Source: Desulfosporosinus orientis DSM 765
GTDB lineage: Bacteria > Bacillota > Desulfitobacteriia > Desulfitobacteriales > Desulfitobacteriaceae
Direction of reading: 5' to 3'
Length of the DNA stretch: 64,000 nt
Assembly: GCF_000235605.1 (NCBI RefSeq)
Contig: NC_016584.1
Span: 546,001 to 610,000, forward strand
Notes under the pieces: generated by a model
The model's input: the letters and a program-made list of their open reading frames with translations, nothing else
What the model was told of the DNA's origin: nothing
Databases searched by the model: none
Position numbers and translations under genes: made by a program
Part shown: one piece after another, positions 53,018-64,000 of the stretch
Position numbering within the stretch: the stretch's first letter is position 1
How the letters are laid out: every line of letters begins with the position of its first letter

Positions 53018-53914
53018 ATGAATCCAAGGAAAAGAAGTTTATTAGAGGTTCATTTAGCAGTTATTTTATTTGGTTTGTCGGGATTATTTGGCAAATTATT
53101 AACGATTTCTTCAGCCATGATTACCTTTGGAAGGGTCCTCTTTTCCTGTATCTTTTTACTTTTAGTTTTTATTCTTTTTAAAAAGCAGTTTAAGATTAAA
53201 AGGCAAAGAGATATTTTTTGCTTAATAGCTATGGGGTTAATCTTGGCGATTCATTGGGGGACCTTTTTCAAATCCATCCAGATGTCCACTGTTGCTATTG
53301 GCTTGCTTACTTTTTCTACATTTCCTATCTTTGTAACCTTTATCGAGCCTTTTCTTAGCAAAGATCGAATTAAGCTTTCAGATATTATTCTCGCCTTTGG
53401 CACCTTTATAGGGATTATTTTTGTGGTTCCCCAGTTTAATTTGGAAAATAATTCGACTCAAGGGGTTGTCTGGGGGATTGTTTCCGGATTTTCCTATGCT
53501 GTTTTGTCCATGCTTAACAAAAAGTTTGTCAGTGAATACCCGGGTGAAGTAATTGCTTTTTATGAGCAATTTTTTGCCGCTCTCATATTAGCTCCCTTTT
53601 TAATTTTTCAAAAGCCTGTAATCAGCAGCAGGGATGTGGTTTTGCTTGTCATCTTAGGGGTGATTTTCACTGGATTGTCCCATTCATTATTTATTAATAG
53701 CTTGAGAGGGATTAAAACTCAAACGGCCGGAATAATTTCTTGTCTTGAGCCAGTCTATGGGATTTTTTTTGCTGGCATTATTTTAAAAGAAGCCCTTAGT
53801 TTTAAAGAGATCGTTGGTGGAGTGATAGTGTTAAGCACTGTTTTATATGCAACAATTAAAGTGAATAAAAGCATGGCAATTAAGGACTTACCCTATCCGG
53901 ATAACAGGCTATGA
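53018..53914 (+). CDS. EamA/DMT-family transporter
   Basis: 298 residues with ten predicted membrane helices in two EamA halves (HWGTFFKSIQMSTVAIGLL and SGFSYAVLSMLNKKF mark the repeats). Similar to RhaT/YdcZ-like amino-acid or metabolite exporters. Substrate unknown. GGGAGGTAAGAGAGG precedes ATG. Followed by an AACCGGC/GCCGGTT hairpin (53921-53941). Confidence 0.9.
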   Translation: MNPRKRSLLEVHLAVILFGLSGLFGKLLTISSAMITFGRVLFSCIFLLLVFILFKKQFKIKRQRDIFCLIAMGLILAIHWGTFFKSIQMSTVAIGLLTFSTFPIFVTFIEPFLSKDRIKLSDIILAFGTFIGIIFVVPQFNLENNSTQGVVWGIVSGFSYAVLSMLNKKFVSEYPGEVIAFYEQFFAALILAPFLIFQKPVISSRDVVLLVILGVIFTGLSHSLFINSLRGIKTQTAGIISCLEPVYGIFFAGIILKEALSFKEIVGGVIVLSTVLYATIKVNKSMAIKDLPYPDNRL

Positions 53915-54067
53915 GGATTTAACCGGCTAAAAGTGCCGGTTGCTATTGGGTTAAAATACCAGTTTACAATTCATTATAAAAGTGGTATTCTAATCAAGCG
54001 CCCAATCGGGGGAATTAATGAAAACCAAAGGGATGCCTTTGAGCATTTCAACAAAACAAATTAGCTA

Positions 54068-54096
54068 TTGACAACGAAAGTTGAAAATGCTAAGAT
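54068..54096 (+). promoter_or_regulatory. rRNA operon promoter
   Basis: TTGACA (54068-54073), 17-bp spacer, TAAGAT (54091-54096), about 150 bp before 16S. The leader contains a CTTTGAAAACTAAACA block as in other rrn leaders. Confidence 0.8.
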
Positions 54097-54243
54097 ATAG
54101 TTCCGGCCCAAACGAGGGCGAAAACAAAATGGTCTTTGGTCTTTGAAAACTAAACAACAAGGACAGCCAATGAGAGAGACTCGCAAGAGTTTCGAAATAA
54201 ATCATGAGTCAATCATCTTCTTTAAAGAAGTTTGAAATAACTT

Positions 54244-59128
<4,885 letters not shown>

Positions 59129-59252
59129 AGAGTTGCTGGAAGGTTAAAGTGGCTCAGGTTCAAAGATAATACTTGCAAAAGCGAAGATCTATGCAGTTTT
59201 GAGAGAACAGCGATCCATTGGGAATGATCCAATGGAAAGTGACAATCTCAAA

Positions 59253-59371
59253 CATCTGGTGATAATGCCGGAGGGGTTCCACCCGTTCCCATACCGAACA
59301 CGGAAGTTAAGACCTCCAGGGCCGATGATACTTGGGGCATAGCCCCTGGGAAAGCAGGACATCGCCAGGTA
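59253..59371 (+). rRNA. rrf: 5S ribosomal RNA
   Basis: Complete: TCTGGTGATAATGCCGGAGG to CATCGCCAGGT, whose ends pair; contains the CCGAAC loop and GGGCCGATGATACTTGGGG block. Followed directly by a terminator. Confidence 0.95.
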
Positions 59372-59417
59372 AACAAGCGAAAGGCCATCTCTTTATGAGA
59401 TGGCCTTTCGCTTGTTT
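59372..59417 (+). terminator. rRNA operon terminator
   Basis: AACAAGCGAAAGGCCATCTC pairs with GAGATGGCCTTTCGCTTGTT around TTTAT, followed by TTAG. Confidence 0.92.
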
Positions 59418-59452
59418 TAGTTATCTTTGCCACCTCATCTAGGGCAAGTTTT

Positions 59453-59476
59453 AGATTCGTCAGTACTGACGAATCT
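59453..59476. repeat. 24-bp perfect palindrome
   Basis: AGATTCGTCAGT followed by its exact complement ACTGACGAATCT, between the rRNA terminator and the 5S remnants. Confidence 0.8.
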
Positions 59477-59684
59477 GGGGAGTCGGGGTTCCACCCGTTC
59501 GATCCACACTGCAGGAGTGTGCGTCTGGGGACGCAGTGTGGCGAAAAGCTCACCTTCGCCACGAAGTATTCCTATGTGGCGGGTGGCTCGGCGATAATGT
59601 CCACCGGACATTATCGTGCTTTTCGTATACCGAACACGGAAGTTAAGACCTCCAGGGCCGATGATACTTGGGGCATAGCCCCTG
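59477..59684 (+). pseudogene. Disrupted 5S rRNA remnant
   Basis: 59485-59500 reproduces the 5S block GGGGTTCCACCCGTTC, and 59627-59684 reproduces the next 58 nt of the intact 5S without change (ATACCGAACACGG to GCATAGCCCCTG). Between them is a foreign insert (59501-59626), and beyond 59684 the 5S is replaced by intron sequence, so the copy cannot be functional. Confidence 0.85.
59501..59626. mobile_element. Hairpin-rich insert in the 5S remnant
   Basis: About 126 bp with three nested stems: CCACACTGC/GCAGTGTGG (59504-59512, 59533-59541), CGAAAAGC/GCTTTTCG (59542-59549, 59618-59625) enclosing GGCGAA/TTCGCC-type pairs, and CGATAATGTCC/GGACATTATCG (59592-59602, 59606-59616). No ORF. May be a miniature mobile element or recombination debris. 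Confidence 0.5.
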
Positions 59685-59685
59685 C

Positions 59686-60261
59686 GCAGATGATGCAGTA
59701 GTGCATTGCAAGACAGAAGAAAAAGCAATGCAGATTCTGAAATCGCTTCACGAAAGGGTGCAAACTTGCCTACTAGAGCTACATCCAGACAAAACTAGAA
59801 TCGCGTACTGTAAGGATAAAGATAGAAAGAAGCAATACCAACTTACAGAATTTGACTTCCTTGGATACACATTCAGAGGAGTATTCATTAATTACAAGAA
59901 TGGCAATAGGGGTGTAAACTTCATAGCGTCGGCTAGTAAGAACTCAAACAAGGCTTTTCGAGAGAAGATTAAATCGCTAGAAATACATAGGAAAACAGGC
60001 TGCAAGATTGAGATGATTGGTGGAGTAATAAATCCTATCGTTAGAGGATGGATTAATTATTTCTGTAAATACAATCCCCAGTCAACCAAGTATTCATTAG
60101 ATTGTGTAAACAGGCGGTTGGTCAAATGGGCAATGTGTAAATCAAAAAGATTTCGAGGACACAGAAAGAGAGCAGAAATATGGCTATCAGAAATGAAGAA
60201 GAGAGAGCCTAATTTATTTGCACACTGGCAATACCGTAACAAACGTGTAGAATTGAGTTGA
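59686..60261 (+). pseudogene. Group II intron reverse transcriptase/maturase, 5'-truncated
   Basis: Reading frame begins in the middle of the catalytic YADD box (here C-ADDAVVHC, the Tyr being lost at the junction with 5S sequence) and continues through the rest of RT domain (LELHPDKTRIAYCK, FDFLGYTFRG) and the maturase X domain (GWINYFCKYNP, RRLVKWAMCKSKRFRG). Everything upstream, including RT blocks 0-4, is missing, so the protein is inactive. An ATG at 59668 inside the 5S piece would only add an artificial leader. Intron domain V follows. Confidence 0.9.
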
Positions 60262-60268
60262 ATGATAA

Positions 60269-60302
60269 GAGCCGGATGAGGGAAGACTTTCAAGTCCGGT
60301 TC
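60269..60302 (+). mobile_element. Group II intron domain V (3' end of intron)
   Basis: 34 nt, GAGCCGGATGAGGGAAGACT to CAAGTCCGGTTC, with arms GAGCCGGA/TCCGGTTC: length and hairpin match domain V. Domain VI probably occupies about 60303-60345. The intron's 5' half is absent. Confidence 0.85.
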
Positions 60303-60369
60303 CATGAGAAGTTGAGGGCGAAATTTCCTTTGGCTACTCGACTAAGAGGACGGCGGGGAAACCCCACCT

Positions 60370-60408
60370 CCTACTTAATTTCCAGGGTCGATCATACTTG
60401 GGGTATGC
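60370..60408 (+). pseudogene. Second, degenerate 5S rRNA fragment
   Basis: ACTTAATTTCCAGGGTCGAT then CATACTTGGGGTATGC matches the 5S block TTAAGACCTCCAGGGCCGAT / GATACTTGGGGCATAGC with several changes. It lies on the 3' side of the intron remnant. 60409-60683 is AT-rich without recognised features. Confidence 0.6.
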
Positions 60409-60683
60409 TATACTTTACGGAAGCATATAAGGGCACTTTAAGATGGTAAATTATTTTCATGCAATTATTTAATATGCTAATTATATTATAGATTGTAAAA
60501 AAGATACTTTCGTTAATTCATTTTGCCTATTGATTTCAAAACAGTCTTTTTTAACTTGCCCGCTGGTGTTTGCGACAGTTTCTTCGAGGAGTTGAATATT
60601 TTTTTCTAAAATAATGACCTATAATATGGATAAGAACCCAAAAAGATGTGAATCTGTAATATGATTATAATACCAGAATTGTA

Positions 60684-60712
60684 TTGACTCTTTAAAAGTC
60701 ATACCTTATAAT
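60684..60712 (+). promoter_or_regulatory. Promoter of the IclR-family gene
   Basis: TTGACT (60684-60689), 17-bp spacer, TATAAT (60707-60712). Confidence 0.75.
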
Positions 60713-60782
60713 CTCAATTATAAAAGGTGTTTTTTATAAAGACATCAAGGCTTCGGTTTTCTGAATTGAAAGGAAAATATTA

Positions 60783-61556
60783 ATGGCAAGTGCATCAGGT
60801 GTAATCGTGCAGTCTGTAGATCGGGCATTAGATATTCTTGGATGTTTTAAAGGACAAGCGATAGAATTAGGTATTTCGGAAATTTCCGAAAGAATGGAAC
60901 TAAGTAAGAGTACGGTTTACGGATTGGTGAATACACTGCTTACAAAAGGTTATTTGGAACAGAATCCTCAAACAAAACGCTATCGATTGGGAATCAAGCT
61001 GTTTGAGTTGGGCACTCTGGTGCATAATCGTATGGATTTGCGAAACGAAGCCAAGGTATTTTGTGAGGAGCTTGGCGGTAAATACAATACCACCGTGCAT
61101 CTGGCCGCTCATTATGGTCATGAGATTGTTTATATAGATAAGGTTGATGCCCCCGATGCTCTAATTGTTTATTCCCAGACAGGCAAGTGCGCTCCTATGC
61201 ATTGTACAGGTGTCGGCAAAGCAATCCTGGCTTTTTTGAGCGATGATGAATTGAAACGGGTTTTTGAAAAAGGAGATTTCAAAAAATATACAGAGCATAC
61301 AATCACGGATCCAGAAGAATTACACCATGAACTCAGGCGTATTCATTCACGCGGATACGCTGTTGACAATGAGGAAATTGAGACCGGTCTGCGTTGTATC
61401 GCGGCTCCAATTTTCAATTATATGAATCAGCCGGTGGCGGCCATTAGTGTTTCTGCTCCTACAGTGCGGTTGCCGTTAGAACAAATTGAGGCTATCGCCA
61501 AGGATGTACAATATCACGCTCTCCAGATCTCGCAAAGACTAGGGTATAGAAGCTGA
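60783..61556 (+). CDS. IclR-family transcriptional regulator
   Basis: 257 residues. N-terminal winged helix (LGISEISERMELSKSTVYGLVNTLLTKGYL in parts, about 27-56) and C-terminal GAF-like effector domain (about 75-250) with TGVGKAILAFL and RGYAVDNEEIETGLRCIAAPI, both family signatures. Followed by a meta-cleavage lower-pathway cluster, so it resembles MhpR/PcaR-type regulators of aromatic degradation. Two palindromic boxes lie in the 327-nt spacer to the cluster. Confidence 0.93.
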   Translation: MASASGVIVQSVDRALDILGCFKGQAIELGISEISERMELSKSTVYGLVNTLLTKGYLEQNPQTKRYRLGIKLFELGTLVHNRMDLRNEAKVFCEELGGKYNTTVHLAAHYGHEIVYIDKVDAPDALIVYSQTGKCAPMHCTGVGKAILAFLSDDELKRVFEKGDFKKYTEHTITDPEELHHELRRIHSRGYAVDNEEIETGLRCIAAPIFNYMNQPVAAISVSAPTVRLPLEQIEAIAKDVQYHALQISQRLGYRS

Positions 61557-61632
61557 CTGAAAATTCTATGAAAATTCTTTTTTAACAGAGTTAAATGGCG
61601 TATTAAAAACGCTATTTTTTCAAGAGGTATTA

Positions 61633-61764
61633 CCGAACATGGTTCGGCAATAACGAATTGACCCAATGATATAGGATTATCTTAAAAAGTATTGTTTTTT
61701 AAACATGGTTAAGGGGTGTTTAGAAAAGCGCTATTTTTTAAATAGTTACATCAGAACTACGTTC
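61633..61764. promoter_or_regulatory. Two IclR-type operator candidates in tandem
   Basis: CCGAACATGGTTCGG (61633-61647) is a perfect dyad around ATG. GAACTACGTTC (61754-61764) is a second dyad, and both are preceded by CGCTATTTTTT at similar distance, so a segment of about 110 bp seems duplicated. Confidence 0.6.
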
Positions 61765-61883
61765 GTTAATACCGAATATTTAGTGATCTTCTATTTTATT
61801 AGTTGTATAAATCATAAAGAAGATGGAAAAATATTAACTTTGATGTTGAAATTTAATGTTTAAGACGAAAGGAGCTGCTGAAA

Positions 61884-62798
61884 ATGGGTTTGAACCTTTT
61901 GGAGAAAACAGAACTTTGGATCAATCATATTACCCTCGATCAGGTAAATTTGACTCAGTTCGCCGAGACGGTGGCAGATGTGCTGGGGATTGAAAGAAGT
62001 AAGGTGCTGGTGGTCGATGTCCGTCCGGACCATATTACCCTCGATATTATGGAAAACGATATTCCCACCGAAAATATTCTTGGCAAAGAGCAGGCGGTGC
62101 TTGACGCGCTTGCCAAACTGAAAGGCGTTCGCCTTTACGAGGATTCTTGTTTGCACTCCAACGGGATTCTCGGGCTGATCTGTCTGGAAGGGGGGAACCC
62201 GGTGGAAATGAATAAGACGGTCAACCATATGGTGAACGAAATCAAAGAGCGCATTTCAAAGCGAGCGATCATTTTTCCTACGGGCTTTGAACTGAAACAG
62301 AATTTGATAGAGGATACCAATACTCCCTATTTAAAAAACCTTTTAGAAAGGGAAGGCTATAAAGTGACCATCGGGGATATTATGGAAGACGATTTGGACG
62401 ATATGGAATTTAAGCTTTCCGATGCAGTTTCTCGTGCCTTTGGGTTGATTATTACCACCGGTGGTGTAGGCGCTGAGGACAAGGACAAAACTGTGGAAAG
62501 TGTGTTGCGGGTCGATCCCCAGGCAGCAACGCCGTATATTGTCAAGTTTCAACAGGGAACGGGGCGCCATGTTAAGGACGGTGTGCGAATCGCAGTGGGA
62601 ACAGTGGGTCCGTCGATAATGGTTTCATTCCCCGGCCCCAACGACGAAGTCCGGCTCGCCGCAGGTGCATTGATAGAATGCTTGAAAAACAACTGTGATA
62701 AAGAGGTCACTGCCCAACGAATCGCCGCGGTGCTTGCGAAAAAGCTGATGAAAAAGGGGTTCCACCATGATCATCATGGGTTAAATAAACTTTTATAA
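61884..62798 (+). CDS. MoCF/CinA-like molybdopterin-binding domain protein
   Basis: 304 residues. The C-terminal half (about 125-260) has the MoCF-biosynthesis fold with IIFPTGFELKQ, IITTGGVGAEDKDKT (the GGxGxxxxD motif of MogA/MoeA/CinA) and SFPGPNDEVRLAAG. The N-terminal 120 residues are not recognised; they could be a ligand-binding or dimerisation domain. The C-terminus ends in a His-rich HHDHHG. Gene lies directly before the hydratase (18-nt gap) under the IclR boxes. It may have a CinA-like nucleotide/cofactor role rather than Mo cofactor synthesis; function not established. AAAGGAGCTG precedes ATG. Confidence 0.75.
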   Translation: MGLNLLEKTELWINHITLDQVNLTQFAETVADVLGIERSKVLVVDVRPDHITLDIMENDIPTENILGKEQAVLDALAKLKGVRLYEDSCLHSNGILGLICLEGGNPVEMNKTVNHMVNEIKERISKRAIIFPTGFELKQNLIEDTNTPYLKNLLEREGYKVTIGDIMEDDLDDMEFKLSDAVSRAFGLIITTGGVGAEDKDKTVESVLRVDPQAATPYIVKFQQGTGRHVKDGVRIAVGTVGPSIMVSFPGPNDEVRLAAGALIECLKNNCDKEVTAQRIAAVLAKKLMKKGFHHDHHGLNKLL

Positions 62799-62816
62799 GA
62801 GAAAAGGAGAAAAAGT

Positions 62817-63590
62817 ATGGACTGTAATAAAATTGCCCAGGAATTGTTTGATGCGGAAAAGGGACAGTATCAGATTGAAATGCCGACCGCTTCCCATCCG
62901 GATATGTTGGTGGAAGATGCTTACGCCATTCAGCTCGAAAATGTTGCCAAAAAAGTTGCCGCAGGGGAAAAAGTGATCGGCATGAAGGTAGGGTTGACCA
63001 GCAAAGCCATGCAAAATCTCTTGCATGTCAATGAACCCGATTATGGTCACCTGACCGATAAAATGCTGGTGCTGGAGGGCTCTTTTTGCCCGATGGATGA
63101 ACTTAATCAGCCAAAGGTTGAAGGAGAGCTGGCCTTTTGTCTTAAGAAAACCTTGCGCGGGCCCGGTGTAACCATTGCTGATGTTTATAATGCTACGGAC
63201 TGGGTAGTTCCCGCCATCGAAATAGTTGACAGCCGGATTAAAGACTGGAAGATCACACTTTCCGATACTATTGCTGACAATGGTTCCAGTGCCCGCTTTA
63301 TTTTGGGCGGCCGTATGACGCCGATCAGAGATGTGGATATGCGTTTAACGGGCATGACATTAGAGAAGAATGGGGAACTGGTCAACAGTGGAACCTGCGC
63401 GGAAGTGTGGGGGAATCCTGCGGCCGCGGTTGCTTGGCTGGCGAATAAACTTTCAGAATTTAATATTGAACTGAAAGAGGGAAATATTGTCTTGGCCGGT
63501 GCAGTCACTGCTGCAATTCCAGCCGCAAAAAATGACAGTTTTACGGTAACCTTCCATGGCATGGGTAGCGTGACGGTAAAATTTAAATAA
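62817..63590 (+). CDS. 2-oxopent-4-enoate (2-hydroxypentadienoate) hydratase family protein
   Basis: 257 residues, MhpD/DmpE-type of the FAH-like hydratase/decarboxylase superfamily. Core motif [12 protein letters not shown] (about 59-70), acidic metal ligands in [12 protein letters not shown] (about 102-113) and [13 protein letters not shown]-like [15 protein letters not shown]. Adds water to 2-hydroxypenta-2,4-dienoate to give 4-hydroxy-2-oxovalerate. The acetaldehyde dehydrogenase of the same pathway follows 22 nt later. The paralogous oxalocrotonate decarboxylase is an alternative from sequence alone. Confidence 0.9.
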   Translation: MDCNKIAQELFDAEKGQYQIEMPTASHPDMLVEDAYAIQLENVAKKVAAGEKVIGMKVGLTSKAMQNLLHVNEPDYGHLTDKMLVLEGSFCPMDELNQPKVEGELAFCLKKTLRGPGVTIADVYNATDWVVPAIEIVDSRIKDWKITLSDTIADNGSSARFILGGRMTPIRDVDMRLTGMTLEKNGELVNSGTCAEVWGNPAAAVAWLANKLSEFNIELKEGNIVLAGAVTAAIPAAKNDSFTVTFHGMGSVTVKFK

Positions 63591-63612
63591 CGTTTATAGA
63601 AGGAGAAGGAGA

Positions 63613-64000
63613 ATGGAGAAAATTAAGGTAGGCATCATCGGACCGGGGAATATCGGCTCTGACCTAATGTATAAGGTCATTAAAAGTAAACATCTGCAAA
63701 TGCACTTAATGGCCGGTATCGTGGAATCTGAGGGAATTAAAAGGGCAGCCGGACTGGGGTTTAAGACTTCGCTGGAAGGTGTTGACGCTGTGGCCGCAGA
63801 TCCCGATATCAAGATTGTCTTTGACGCGACAAGTGCAAAAGCGCATTTATATAATGCACCAATATTGAAAGCGGCGGGCAAAATCGTTATGGATATGACT
63901 CCTGCTGCAGTAGGCCCCTACGTGGTTCCCTGTGTCAATCTTGACAATCTGGCTCATGTGGATAACTTTAACATGGTAACCTGCGGCGGACAGGCCACGA
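63613..64000 (+). CDS. Acetaldehyde dehydrogenase (acylating), N-terminal part (runs off the window)
   Basis: 129 codons present. NAD-binding [15 protein letters not shown] at the N-terminus, FDATSAKAH, and the catalytic Cys region [12 protein letters not shown] at the window end (Cys about 125). Oxidises acetaldehyde to acetyl-CoA and normally forms a channelled complex with 4-hydroxy-2-oxovalerate aldolase (MhpE/DmpG), which should follow outside the window. AGGAGAAGGAG precedes ATG 63613. Confidence 0.93.
   Translation, partial: MEKIKVGIIGPGNIGSDLMYKVIKSKHLQMHLMAGIVESEGIKRAAGLGFKTSLEGVDAVAADPDIKIVFDATSAKAHLYNAPILKAAGKIVMDMTPAAVGPYVVPCVNLDNLAHVDNFNMVTCGGQAT

Noticed and set aside
60258-60449. 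Frame downstream of the intron RT fragment
   Set aside because: It covers intron RNA domains V-VI and a 5S remnant, not a protein gene.

Overview
The window reads as chromosome of a low-to-mid GC, Gram-positive-type anaerobic clostridium. The likeliest group is Peptococcaceae/Desulfitobacteriaceae (Desulfosporosinus- or Desulfitobacterium-like). This is inferred from gene content and style: a T-box leader, a ydaO-type c-di-AMP riboswitch, many TTG/GTG starts with strong Shine-Dalgarno sites, sigma-54 activators and Clostridia-type rRNA. Species cannot be fixed without a 16S search.

Region 1 (1-13.6 kb) is a metal-handling, mainly copper, island. After a partial ftsH come a secreted GYGMMGG-repeat protein, a secreted Met-rich protein and a 19-Cys four-helix-bundle protein of the copper-storage type. 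The operon csoR-copA-copZ follows, with a CsoR-box-like element inside its promoter. Next are a second GYGMMGG-repeat protein with PepSY-like domains and a six-gene operon (DUF2318-like protein, LolD-type ATPase, two FtsX-type permeases, OmpR-type regulator, sensor kinase). The kinase carries a Met-rich stretch in its sensor loop. The two GYGMMGG genes share a promoter with three ATTCA half-sites spaced 11 bp, at the same distance from the -10 box, which suggests control by one OmpR-family regulator.

Region 2 (13.7-27.4 kb) has an NtrC/NtrB-type pair, then a LysR-centred regulon: an EamA transporter plus small protein, LysR, a BCCT transporter and an AlkP-superfamily phosphodiesterase. The three transport/enzyme units share almost the same promoter with a TATR-N5-CATA box. 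A thioredoxin/thioredoxin-reductase-like pair and a chemoreceptor follow.

Region 3 (27.6-40.6 kb) holds an operon of two radical-SAM proteins and a LipM-like acyltransferase, probably a LipS1/LipS2-type lipoate assembly route. Next are an AcoR-like sigma-54 activator and a zinc alcohol dehydrogenase with a clear sigma-54 promoter and twin palindromic enhancer sites, a MerR regulator, and a complete rbsRKDACB ribose operon.

Region 4 (40.7-53.9 kb) contains plsC, an unrecognised cluster of four small or membrane proteins (one with an exact 101-residue internal duplication), a NlpC/P60 hydrolase under a c-di-AMP riboswitch, an ECF sigma/anti-sigma pair, an FAD oxidoreductase, mnmM, a GNAT protein, trpBA under a T-box, a threonine dehydratase and an EamA transporter.

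Region 5 (54-64 kb) is a 16S-23S-5S operon without spacer tRNAs. Behind it lies a scar made of 5S fragments, a hairpin-rich insert and a 5'-truncated group II intron. The window ends with an IclR-regulated cluster carrying lower meta-cleavage enzymes (hydratase, acylating acetaldehyde dehydrogenase) and a MoCF/CinA-like protein.
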